A DNA stretch of 43,461 nt, taken from positions 1-43,461 of the forward strand of contig NZ_MUNM01000038.1 of the NCBI RefSeq assembly GCF_002286815.1, read 5' to 3'. A program made the position numbers and the translations under genes. Under the pieces are notes generated by a model. It did no database searches, was not told where the DNA came from, and saw nothing but the letters and a program-made list of their open reading frames with translations. Within the stretch, counting starts at the first letter, position 1; the number at the start of each line of letters is the position of its first letter. Positions 16,201 through 23,847 of this stretch are shown here, in pieces. Origin of the DNA: Pseudomonas sp. PICF141 (GTDB lineage Bacteria > Pseudomonadota > Gammaproteobacteria > Pseudomonadales > Pseudomonadaceae).

Positions 16201-17006
16201 GGTTTGAGACTCTCGTTATCGGGTTTCTGACTGAGGCGACGGATCAGCGGCAACTGCTTGCGCAGGCCACGGTCCACCAAATGTGGCAACAGACTGTTCA
16301 GGCGAACGAAAAAACGCTCCGGCCAGCCCAGGTACACATCGCGCCGGTCACCGGCAATCGCGTGGATGACCGCCGAAGCGACAGTTTGCGGATCGTCGAC
16401 ATTGGCGTTGAGCGCATCGTTCAGCGCCTGGGCCGCCGGGCTGTTCATGCTGGTGTGGGTCGCCCGGGGGGCGACGTAGAGCACGCTGATCCGGGTGTCG
16501 GCCAGCTCCCGGCGCAGGGCTTCGGAGAAACCGCGCAGGGCGAACTTGGTGGCGCAATAGCTGGCGTAACCGGGATAACCGATGGAGCCGTAGGTCGAGC
16601 CGACGTTCACCACCATGGCGCTCTCGGCTTGCTTGAGCAGCGGCAGCAAAAGCCTGGTCAGGCAGATCGGCGCACTGATGTTCACCGCGAGCATCGCATT
16701 GATCTCGCTGTCATCGAGCTGTTCGAGCATGGCGAATTGGTTGACCCCGGCGGCGTTGACCAGCAGGTTGATGCCACCGATGGCTTCGCCCGCAGCCAGC
16801 ACTTTGCATCGATCGCCGGGGACGGTCAGGTCAGCGCCGACCCAACACAGGTGCATCGGGTAGCGTTCGAGCAAGGGTTCCAGCGCCTCCCGGTGCCGGC
16901 ATACGGCCAACACCCGTGCGCCACTGGCACACAGGGCGCTGGCGATGGCCAGGCCGATACCCCCGCTGGCTCCGGTCAGAACCACACGGGCTTCATGCAG
17001 CTGCAT
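16197..17006 (-). CDS. Short-chain dehydrogenase/reductase
   Basis: A 269-residue NAD(P)-dependent oxidoreductase. The cofactor motif is 'TGASGGIGLA' (T11-G18), with 'LVNAAG' as the NAAG motif. The catalytic serine lies in 'VVNVGSTYGSIG' and the Y-x3-K pair in 'YASYCATKFAL'. R36/R39 after the second strand ('VCRHRE') suggests NADPH preference, an inference. The ATG at 17006 has GGGGAG upstream and overlaps the diiron oxidase gene by 14 bp. The C-terminal tail ('WPERFFVRLNSLLPHLVDRG') is amphipathic, like SDRs that act on lipid substrates. The likely role is reduction of a keto or aldehyde intermediate made by the upstream enzymes. Confidence 0.9.
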   Translation of the reverse strand: MQLHEARVVLTGASGGIGLAIASALCASGARVLAVCRHREALEPLLERYPMHLCWVGADLTVPGDRCKVLAAGEAIGGINLLVNAAGVNQFAMLEQLDDSEINAMLAVNISAPICLTRLLLPLLKQAESAMVVNVGSTYGSIGYPGYASYCATKFALRGFSEALRRELADTRISVLYVAPRATHTSMNSPAAQALNDALNANVDDPQTVASAVIHAIAGDRRDVYLGWPERFFVRLNSLLPHLVDRGLRKQLPLIRRLSQKPDNESLKP

Positions 17007-17667
17007 GCAGGTTCTCCCCATCGCGGGGCAGGCCACGGAACATGTCGGTATAGAGCGTGTAAACGACCTTTGAGGCATGAATCACCGCGGCTTGATCTGC
17101 CGGGTCTTGGAGTGTGTTCATCAGCTGGCGGTAGGTCTGCATGTGTTCGATGTCCAGCGAACCGTGGGAACTCAGGTAGCTGAAGGCAGTTTCCGGCAGC
17201 TCCAGGCGTTCGCGGATGCTGCCGGCCGCATGGGTGGCCAGGGCTATGCTGGTGCCTTCCAGCACATTGACCATGCCGAACAGGCCCACCGGGTTGTCTC
17301 GGGCAATCAGGTCGTAGAGGAAGCTGATCATCAACTCGATCGGCAGCGATGGACGACCGTCACGCACCGCCTCTTTGTCACCGCCACAGGCCGCGATGTC
17401 GTCGAGTATCCACTGTTCGTGGCCGTACTCCTCGTCGATGTACTCGCACACCGCTTTGCGTAGCCATTCCAGCCGCTGCGGCAGACGTGCGCCGCACGCC
17501 ATCATCAGCGGCACGGTATGGCGCACGTGGTAGTAGGCCTGAGCGAGGAAGGCACGGTAGCTCTCCAGGCTGACCTTACCCTCAAGGGCATCGCGGATGA
17601 CCGGCAGGTTGAACAACTCGTGGCGTTCCTGCTGGGTAGCTTCTTGCAGGGTGTCGAAAAAACTCAT
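16993..17667 (-). CDS. Heme-oxygenase-like diiron oxidase (iron-containing redox enzyme)
   Basis: A 224-residue all-helical protein often labelled TenA-family regulator or PqqC-like. The ligand pattern argues for a heme-oxygenase-like diiron oxidase (HDO). I see E80-x2-H83 ('EEYGHE'), E137-G138 ('NVLEGTS') and H168-x3-D172-x2-H175 ('HGSLDIEH'), the arrangement known from HDO enzymes such as UndA and CADD. Such enzymes use O2 to cleave or oxidise C-H or C-C bonds, for example fatty-acid decarboxylation to 1-alkenes. The thiaminase cysteine site of TenA is not evident. It overlaps the ligase by 4 bp and the SDR by 14 bp. Substrate unknown; a fatty acid or acyl-adenylate-derived product is plausible from the neighbours. 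Confidence 0.85.
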   Translation of the reverse strand: MSFFDTLQEATQQERHELFNLPVIRDALEGKVSLESYRAFLAQAYYHVRHTVPLMMACGARLPQRLEWLRKAVCEYIDEEYGHEQWILDDIAACGGDKEAVRDGRPSLPIELMISFLYDLIARDNPVGLFGMVNVLEGTSIALATHAAGSIRERLELPETAFSYLSSHGSLDIEHMQTYRQLMNTLQDPADQAAVIHASKVVYTLYTDMFRGLPRDGENLHAAA

Positions 17668-19145
17668 GATGCGGATTCCTCGGAAAAAACCAATTCAGTG
17701 AGCTGCGCCCGGTAACGCTCGACAATGGCATCGCGGCGCGGTCGGCCATTGGCGGTCAGCAAACCGTTGGCGGCGGTAAACGGTTGATCGAGACGGGTCC
17801 AGTGATGAACCTGGGCGTAATCGGGCAAGGCTTCGTTGGCCTGGGCCACGGCGGCGGCCATTTCGTCATCGGTGCAGTCCGGCCAATGGGGCCAGAGCAG
17901 AGCGTGGTTGCTCGGCATCGCTTCGCCGTAGACGAATGCCTGAGCGATGTGGCGACGCTGAGTGAGTTCAGCCTCGACCCATTCCGGATTGACGTTGCGG
18001 CCGAAACTGGTGACGAACTGATGCTTCTTGCGCCCGTTGAGGTAGAGAAAACCTTCCGGGTCGAACTCGCCGAGATCGCCGGTCGGCCACCAATCATCGG
18101 GGAAGGGCGCTTGTCCCAGATAGCCGAGCAGGGTCGAGCCCTTGACCAGTACTTCACCATCATCGGCCAGGCGAATCCCGACATGGGGCAAAGGCCTGCC
18201 AACGCTACCAGGGCGGCGCGCGCCCGGGCGATTGAGGCACACCACCGACGAGCATTCCGACAACCCGTAACCTTCATAGACCGGGATGCCGATGCGCTGG
18301 GCGCGATGCAATAATTCTTCGCTAACCCGTGCACCACCGACCGCAGCAAAACGCAACGATTGGGGGTTGAACGCTTTTTGCTCGGCGGCGCTGACCAGCA
18401 TCAGCAGCAACTGCGGCACCAGGATCAGACTTTCCGGTTTGCGGGTGGCCAGACAACCCGACAGTCGTGGCGCATCGACACCGCTGGCACCCTGAATGCC
18501 CAGGGTTTTCTGGCTCGGTACGCTCAAGGTCGCGCCGGCATACAGCGCGGCATAACAACCGAGGTTTTCCAGCAGAATCGCCAGGGGCAGCAGCGCCAAG
18601 TGATGACGTGGGTCGGTGGGTTTGCTGGCCTGATCCAGTTCGCGGGCCACTCGCAAAAGGCTCTCGGCGCTCAGGCACACGCCTTTGGGCGTGCCGGTGG
18701 TGCCTGAGGTGAAGGTCAGTTTGGCGGTGCCTTCGGGTATCCGGTTCGGGCCGTTGAAGGTGCGACGCCAGAATTCACCGGTCTTTTCGTAGCCGGCTGC
18801 TTGCAGTTCGGCCTCCAGGTCCGGTTCGGCAATCATCAGGGCTGCCTGGCTCTGTTCCAGGCAATGGCTGCGTTGTGCCGGGCTGAAGAAGGGCGGCAAC
18901 GTCAGGCAGGTCAGGCCTTCGAACAGGACGGCCAGATCCCAGAGCATCGCCTCGATGCCGTTGTCCAGGGCCAGCGCGACCACTTTGACGTGCTCATCGC
19001 GCAGACGCTGTTGGCGGTACATGACCTCGGCGTAGAGCGTGGCGTAGTCCAGTTTCAACTGATCGCCCCACAAGGCGATGGTGTTGGTCTTGCGCTCGGC
19101 ATGATTGCGCAAGGTCTGCTTGAACCGCTCCATTTCAAGCGACAT
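17664..19145 (-). CDS. AMP-dependent acyl ligase/synthetase
   Basis: A 493-residue ANL-superfamily enzyme that would activate a carboxylate as acyl-AMP, then possibly acyl-CoA. The P-loop is 'LTFTSGTTGTPKGV' (143-156), A5 is 'YEGYGLSECSS' (290-300), A7 is 'WWPTGDLGEF' (352-361) and A8 begins 'LNGRKKHQF' (369-377). The C-terminal domain is present but short. At the A10 position, where a glycine-lysine normally supplies the adenylating lysine, the sequence reads 'LTANGRPRRD' with R468. The start at 19145 has GAGGAG 7 bases upstream and overlaps the hemolysin-family gene by 11 bp; its stop overlaps the HDO start by 4 bp. Substrate unknown. Confidence 0.9.
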   Translation of the reverse strand: MSLEMERFKQTLRNHAERKTNTIALWGDQLKLDYATLYAEVMYRQQRLRDEHVKVVALALDNGIEAMLWDLAVLFEGLTCLTLPPFFSPAQRSHCLEQSQAALMIAEPDLEAELQAAGYEKTGEFWRRTFNGPNRIPEGTAKLTFTSGTTGTPKGVCLSAESLLRVARELDQASKPTDPRHHLALLPLAILLENLGCYAALYAGATLSVPSQKTLGIQGASGVDAPRLSGCLATRKPESLILVPQLLLMLVSAAEQKAFNPQSLRFAAVGGARVSEELLHRAQRIGIPVYEGYGLSECSSVVCLNRPGARRPGSVGRPLPHVGIRLADDGEVLVKGSTLLGYLGQAPFPDDWWPTGDLGEFDPEGFLYLNGRKKHQFVTSFGRNVNPEWVEAELTQRRHIAQAFVYGEAMPSNHALLWPHWPDCTDDEMAAAVAQANEALPDYAQVHHWTRLDQPFTAANGLLTANGRPRRDAIVERYRAQLTELVFSEESAS

Positions 19146-19812
19146 GGCTGGACTCCTCAAGGGACGTCGGCAACCCCAGGCGATTGAACAGACCGATGTT
19201 GCGCAAATGGATGAAACCGGCGCGGATGTTGCCGACATGCACCCATGGCTGGCTCTCGTAATAACTGCCCCAGAGGTGACGGTCGTCGCCCAGCCGCGCT
19301 GGGTCGGCGGCGCAGAGCGTTACCGGCCTCAAGCCCAGGCGATGAAAACTGTTCACCAGCCCGATGTTGCCGGTGAACGCCACCCATTCCAGCCCACCCA
19401 TGGCCAACAGGTAGGTGATGGCAATGATGCTCAGGCGCGCACTGCCGGTATCGCTGGCGGCGAGGTTACCGACCTCGACAATACCTGCCCGGTCCACGGG
19501 TTGCCCGGCGGTGTCGCTGATCAGCGGATCGATTGCCTCATCCAGGTAACGCTCCAGAAACAAGGGTTCGACATTGGCCAGTCGTACGCCAGCCACTGCA
19601 GACAGCGAGCCTGAGGCATCGCTCATGCCGAACAGTTGCGGCATGAATTGGCGGATGTCGGCGCCGTGGGCCTTTCGAAAACGCTGCTGGATAAAGGCTT
19701 CGAAAACCGGACGCTGGGGATCGTCCGCCAAGGCTCTGGCCAGACTCATCTGCGGAGTTTCGGCTTGGCCGAAGTGCAGGGGCATCGGGATATTCCAGTC
19801 GAAATCGGGCAT
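19135..19812 (-). CDS. Thermostable hemolysin family protein (GNAT-like)
   Basis: A 225-residue member of the thermostable hemolysin family (named from Vibrio delta-VPH), first gene of the operon. The family core is 'IVEVGNLAASDTGSARLSII' (111-130), 'LEWVAFTGNIGLVNSFHRLG' (141-160) and 'LGDDRHLWGSYYESQPWVHVGNI'. Its pattern of an acidic strand, then G-x-AR and a helix, recalls acyl-homoserine-lactone synthases and GNAT acyltransferases, so it may transfer an acyl group rather than lyse membranes; this is inference. There is no signal peptide. The start at 19812 has GGAGG ~11 bases upstream. Head position next to an adenylating ligase suggests that it uses or feeds the activated acyl product. 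Confidence 0.8.
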   Translation of the reverse strand: MPDFDWNIPMPLHFGQAETPQMSLARALADDPQRPVFEAFIQQRFRKAHGADIRQFMPQLFGMSDASGSLSAVAGVRLANVEPLFLERYLDEAIDPLISDTAGQPVDRAGIVEVGNLAASDTGSARLSIIAITYLLAMGGLEWVAFTGNIGLVNSFHRLGLRPVTLCAADPARLGDDRHLWGSYYESQPWVHVGNIRAGFIHLRNIGLFNRLGLPTSLEESSHVA

Positions 19813-19862
19813 GGGCAAGAACGCCTCCCTGAGTAAGTTCGGGAGGAGTATCAAAGGCAATT

Positions 19863-19902
19863 CTTAACGGAGTCTGAAGGTGGACCTTCAGATTGTCTTA
19901 AG
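19863..19902. promoter_or_regulatory. Symmetric array of four CTTAAG-like hexamers (candidate PmrA/QseB-class operator)
   Basis: Reading plus strand: CTTAAC (19863-19868), 5 bp, CTGAAG (19874-19879), 6 bp, CTTCAG (19886-19891), 5 bp, CTTAAG (19897-19902). Each half is a direct pair of hexamers with 11-bp period, and the halves mirror each other exactly; TCTGAAGGT-GG-ACCTTCAGA in the centre is a perfect palindrome. PmrA-type regulators bind CTTAAG-N5-CTTAAG-like repeats. The array is 51 bp upstream of the hemolysin-family start and ~97 bp from cytochrome b561, so it can serve both. Binding by the operon's own regulator is inferred. Confidence 0.65.
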
Positions 19903-19998
19903 ACTGGACGGGCAGGGTGACGCCGGTCGGTTCGACGAAACCGGATCCAGGCTGTACGAAATGAGTCGGCAGCTGCCACCGATCTTCAAGAGGCTCTT

Positions 19999-20567
19999 AT
20001 GACCCGAGATTCAGCGGTACACCGGTATGGAAAACTCTCGATCACCTTGCATTGGCTGATGCTGGCGCTGTTCGTCGGCGTTTATGGTTGCATCGAGATC
20101 AAAGGATTGCTGCCCCGTGGGCATGCCTTGCGGGGCCTGTTTCTGGGGCTGCACGGCGTATTCGGGTTGAGTATTTTTGCGCTGGTCTGGGTTCGCTTGT
20201 TCGGGCGCCTCACGCCCCGGCCACCGATTACCCCGACCCCGCCCACCTGGCAGACGGGCGTCTCGCACCTTATGCACTGGCGCTGTACGGGCTGATGATC
20301 GCTACGCCGCTATTGGCCTGGTTGATGCTGGCCGCCGGGAACAAGCCGATGCCGTATTTCGGTTTTTTCCTGCCGGCGCCGGTTGCGGTTGATCCCGATC
20401 TGGCCAAGCAACTCAAGCATTGGCATGAATGGCTCGGCAGCGCTGGCTATTGGTTGATTGGTTTGCACGCAGCAGCGGGGTTGTTCCATCACTACTGGGT
20501 CCGCGATAACACGCTCACGCGCATGCTGCCGGGGGGCGTTGGTGTGGGCGTCAATGAGCGTCAGTGA
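19999..20567 (+). pseudogene. Cytochrome b561 family protein, frameshifted
   Basis: A four-helix membrane diheme cytochrome b561 (~189 residues if intact), which would move electrons between quinone and a periplasmic partner. The first part (from 19999) reads 'HRYGKLSITLHWLMLALFVG', then 'LGLHGVFGLSIFALVWVRLFGR' and 'HLMHW'. After TGG 20278-20280 the reading moves to another frame: 'ALYGLMIATPLLAWLML' and 'YWLIGLHAAAGLFHHYW'. Restoring one G after 20280 (HLMHWALYG) joins them. All four heme-ligand histidine regions are present, so a sequencing or assembly error is as likely as a true mutation. AGAGG precedes the ATG. It is divergent from the 7-gene operon and shares its control region. Confidence 0.82.
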
Positions 20568-21657
20568 TAATTCGGAATTGGGTGCTGGCCAAGCGTTCGC
20601 CATTTACCAGAATGTGCACCGCGTGCTGGCCGGCATAGTGCCTGCGGGTGGTCAGTTCCTTGATGTGCTGACTGCGACTAATGGCTTCGCTGGCATTGTC
20701 GGACAGCGTGAGGGCTTTAAGTTTGAACACCTTTGCCGAGGTGCTGCCGTTGGCTTTGACATAATCGATAGCGTAATCGATCACCAATCGCTGACTGTCC
20801 GGGACCGTGGACTTCACTCTGAAAGACAGGGTGATTTTCTCACCCAGACGAATCACCGCCGGTTCGACCTTCACGTCAATGATTTCAACCTCGGGCTTGC
20901 CGCCCGCGCCAATGATTGCCAGCGCCCGCTTGTTACCTTGTTTGATCAAACTGCGCAGAGCGTGTCTGGCGATCCACGCCGTGTGTTTGTTGTCCAGCGA
21001 CCAGCCCTCGATCAGCGCCAGCACCCACTCGGGATGATCCTTGGTGATGTCGTTGAGGTGGTTGGCCACGGACTTGCGCACGTAGAGGCTGTCGTCGGCC
21101 TTGAGGTTGTCGAGGATCGCAGCCGCCAGTGTCGGGTCGGCCTGGACCTGTTCCAGGCGGAACGACCATGGCAGGCGCGGTCGGCTGCCTTCGCTGGCCA
21201 GGCGCCGGACGTGTTCGTTTTCATCCAGCGACCAATCGTGCATCAGTTTGAGTGAACGTTCGAAATCACTGCGCAGGAAGTGCCGGATCGCGAATTCCGA
21301 TGAGCCGAAGGCGGTGAAATATTTGAGTGCGTCCATCGACAGATCAAACGCGTGAGCGCCATAGGTCGCGACATAGTGCGGCAAAAACATACTGACGAAG
21401 GCGCTATTGAGGCGCGGGGCGAGGGCGCGCAGGACGTCGAGGGATTCTTCATAACCGAGTGGCAATATCGCGTGCAGGCATTCGCTGACGCGGGCCATGC
21501 GTTGCATGACTGACAATTCCGCCAGACCGGTTTTGGCCAGTTTCAGGAAAGCCTTGGCATCGAAGCCGGGGTAGACCGCAGTTATCTCGGTGGCGATGTG
21601 CGCGAGGCGTTCGGCGTTGAAGATTTCCTTCAGGGCGGGGGAGGTCTGGTCTGCCAT
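20551..21657 (-). CDS. alkC: DNA alkylation repair glycosylase AlkC-type
   Basis: A 368-residue HEAT-repeat DNA glycosylase related to AlkD/AlkC, which removes cationic alkylated bases such as 3-methyladenine without base flipping. Residues ~1-255 form the helical-repeat solenoid ('MSLDENEHVRRLASEG'-type turns: 'DWSLDENEHVRRLASEGSRP', 'DDSLYVRKSVANHLNDITKD'). Residues ~265-360 form the Ig-like beta domain found in a subset of AlkC proteins ('VEPAVIRLGEKITLSFRVKS', 'HAVHILVNGERLASTQFRI'). AAGGA precedes the ATG. The 3' end overlaps the convergent cytochrome b561 gene by 17 bp. Confidence 0.88.
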   Translation of the reverse strand: MADQTSPALKEIFNAERLAHIATEITAVYPGFDAKAFLKLAKTGLAELSVMQRMARVSECLHAILPLGYEESLDVLRALAPRLNSAFVSMFLPHYVATYGAHAFDLSMDALKYFTAFGSSEFAIRHFLRSDFERSLKLMHDWSLDENEHVRRLASEGSRPRLPWSFRLEQVQADPTLAAAILDNLKADDSLYVRKSVANHLNDITKDHPEWVLALIEGWSLDNKHTAWIARHALRSLIKQGNKRALAIIGAGGKPEVEIIDVKVEPAVIRLGEKITLSFRVKSTVPDSQRLVIDYAIDYVKANGSTSAKVFKLKALTLSDNASEAISRSQHIKELTTRRHYAGQHAVHILVNGERLASTQFRIITDAH

Positions 21658-21676
21658 CGTGGATTCCTTGCCAGGT

Positions 21677-21788
21677 GATCGTTCCCACGCTCTGCGTGGG
21701 AATGCATCCCGTGACGCTCTGCGTCACATTTCAAGAGCGGACGCAGAGCGTCCATGGCGGCATTCCCACGCGGAGCGTGGGAATGATC
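21677..21788. repeat. REP-type palindrome (GTTCCCACGCTCTGCGTGGGAATGC family)
   Basis: Outer arms GATCGTTCCCACGCTCTGCG and a complementary right arm GCGGAGCGTGGGAATGATC, each itself a small hairpin (CCCACGCtctGCGTGGG), with an inner GACGCTCTGCGTCAC hairpin. Same family at 32395-32501 and 38138-38249. It lies between alkC and the divergent kef gene's 3' end. Confidence 0.88.
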
Positions 21789-21792
21789 TGGA

Positions 21793-23601
21793 TCAAACCT
21801 TACCCGCTTCCTCTTCCAACTGATCCGACTCAAACAGTTTTGCCAATTCCGCCCGCGCTTCCTGGGCAGTCTGCATCACTTTGGCCGCATCGTCATACAC
21901 CGCGTGCTGGGCCTCCAGCACCTGTTCATCGTGATGGGTAAAGCGCTTGATCCGCGCATCTGCCTGGGCCTGTGTCAGGCCCAGGCCGACCAGGGTCCGC
22001 CGGGTCATTTCCAGGCTGGAGTAATAAGTTTCCCGCACCGCCTGCGCCCCGACATCCACCAACCGGTGCACATGTTGACGGTTACGCGCCCGGGCGATGA
22101 TTTTGATGTGCGGATAGAGCTTGTGCACCACCTCGGCCGTCTTGATGTTGGTCTCCGGATCATCGGTGGCGATCACGAAAAACTCCGCTTGCTCGACCTT
22201 GGCCGCGCTGAGGATTTCCGGGCGCATCGGGTCGCCGTAGAACACCGGCACGCCGCCGAAGCTGCGGGACAGTTCGATGGTTTCCACTGAGGTGTCGAGG
22301 GCGACGAACTTGATGTTCTGCGCCCGCAGAATCCGCGCCACGATCTGCCCCATACGGCCCATGCCGGCGATCACTACGCGCGGTGTATCGGTGTCGATTT
22401 CACGGAATTTTTCCGGCACCACCACCGGTTGAACCTTGGGTTTGACCAGTCGTGCGCAGGCCAGCAGCAACAGCGGCGTCAACGCCATCGACAGGGTGAT
22501 GGTCAGCACCAGCAAGTCGTACAGACGCGGCTCGAACAAGCCCTGATCCCGACCGATCTTGAACACCACAAAGGCGAACTCACCACCGGCCGCCAGCACG
22601 ATGCCGAGGCGAATCGCATTGACCTTGCCCAAACCTCCGGCCAATCGACCGACAACGAACAGCAGCGGCAACTTGATAGCGATCAGCAACAGGGTCAGCC
22701 CCAGCACCACGACCGGCGCACTGAGCAGCAAACTCAAATTGGCGCCCATGCCGACGCTGATGAAAAACAGCCCCAGCAGCAGGCCCTTGAACGGTTCGAT
22801 CTGCGCCTCCAGCTCGTGGCGGTATTCGGAATCCGCCAGCAGCAAACCGGCGAGGAATGCGCCGAGGGCCATGGACACGCCGACCAGGTCCATCAACCAC
22901 GCTGTACCAATCACCACCAGCAATGCGGTGGCGGTGGACACCTCCGGCAGACCGGTTTTGGCCACCACGCGAAACACCGGTCGCAGCAAGTACCGTCCGC
23001 CAATCACCACCACCGCGATACTGCCCAGTACCCGCAAGCCATGGTTCAAATCTTCGGCGGCACTGCTGGTGTGATCGCCGCCTGCCAGCAGCGGCACCAT
23101 CGCAATCAGCGGGATCGCGGCGATGTCCTGGAACAGCAAAATCGCGAACGCCAACCGCCCATGGGGGCTGGTCAGTTCCTTGCGCTCGGCCAGGCTTTGC
23201 AAACCAAATGCGGTGGACGACAGCGCCAGGCCCAGACCTAACACGATGGCACTGTTCAGGGATTGGCCGAACACAAACAACGCCAGCACACCAATCACCG
23301 AACCGGTCAGCAACACCTGCGCCAGGCCCACGCCGAACACCGATTTGCGCATCACCCACAAGCGTCGTGGCGACAGCTCAAGGCCGATGATGAACAGCAG
23401 CAACACCACCCCGAGTTCGGAAATGTGGCTGACGCTTTGCGGGTTACCGATCAACCCCAGCACCGACGGCCCGATGATCACTCCGGCGAACAGATAACCC
23501 AACACTGCCCCCAACTGCAGGCGCTTGGCCAAGGGGACGGTGAGTACCGCCGCGAATAAAAAGACGACAGCGGCTTGCAACAGGTTGCCTTCGTGGGGCA
23601 T
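21793..23601 (-). CDS. Kef-type K+/H+ antiporter (CPA2 family)
   Basis: A 602-residue monovalent cation:proton antiporter-2. Residues ~1-385 carry ~12 TM helices ('LGAVLGYLFAGVIIGPSVLG', 'ISELGVVLLLFIIGLELSP', 'LSSTAFGLQSLAERKEL'). Residues ~400-520 form an RCK/TrkA-N nucleotide-binding domain with 'RVVIAGMGRMGQIVARILRA'. The acidic C-terminal tail ends the protein. This is the layout of KefB/KefC, glutathione-gated K+ efflux that acidifies the cytoplasm during electrophile stress. No kefF/kefG quinone-reductase subunit gene is adjacent. GGAG lies 6 bases before the ATG at 23601. Whether it is KefB or KefC cannot be decided, so no symbol is given. Confidence 0.92.
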   Translation of the reverse strand: MPHEGNLLQAAVVFLFAAVLTVPLAKRLQLGAVLGYLFAGVIIGPSVLGLIGNPQSVSHISELGVVLLLFIIGLELSPRRLWVMRKSVFGVGLAQVLLTGSVIGVLALFVFGQSLNSAIVLGLGLALSSTAFGLQSLAERKELTSPHGRLAFAILLFQDIAAIPLIAMVPLLAGGDHTSSAAEDLNHGLRVLGSIAVVVIGGRYLLRPVFRVVAKTGLPEVSTATALLVVIGTAWLMDLVGVSMALGAFLAGLLLADSEYRHELEAQIEPFKGLLLGLFFISVGMGANLSLLLSAPVVVLGLTLLLIAIKLPLLFVVGRLAGGLGKVNAIRLGIVLAAGGEFAFVVFKIGRDQGLFEPRLYDLLVLTITLSMALTPLLLLACARLVKPKVQPVVVPEKFREIDTDTPRVVIAGMGRMGQIVARILRAQNIKFVALDTSVETIELSRSFGGVPVFYGDPMRPEILSAAKVEQAEFFVIATDDPETNIKTAEVVHKLYPHIKIIARARNRQHVHRLVDVGAQAVRETYYSSLEMTRRTLVGLGLTQAQADARIKRFTHHDEQVLEAQHAVYDDAAKVMQTAQEARAELAKLFESDQLEEEAGKV

Positions 23602-23661
23602 GTGAAACTCCAAAAACTCGATACGGCGGGAGCGCACAGAATAAAGGCTGGAGCCGGATGC

Positions 23662-23710
23662 GTCAGCTATGAACGTACAACGTTATTAGCTGACACACCG
23701 TTATAGCGAG
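23662..23710. repeat. Decayed REP half with nested inverted repeat
   Basis: GTCAGCT (23662-23668) pairs with AGCTGAC (23688-23694) around AACGT-ACA-ACGTT. The following ACACCGTTATAGCGAGCAGG looks like the right half of a REP element of the TGTGGGAGC family. It is upstream of kef; the rest of the 23602-23847 gap shows nothing else. Confidence 0.4.
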
Positions 23711-23847
23711 CAGGCTGAACTGGCCTAATGATTTTTGGACACTACAAGCCGTTTGAAACATTCAGCCACGGCGGCCTGATTGATATTGTCCACCGTTCGA
23801 GTAAAACGCCTAGGGTATTTGATTGACTGGAAGTCAGGAGCGCCCCG

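Noticed and set aside
16993..17667. TenA thiaminase or PqqC assignment
   Set aside because: The carboxylate/histidine ligand set matches diiron oxidases, and no thiamine or pqq genes are near.
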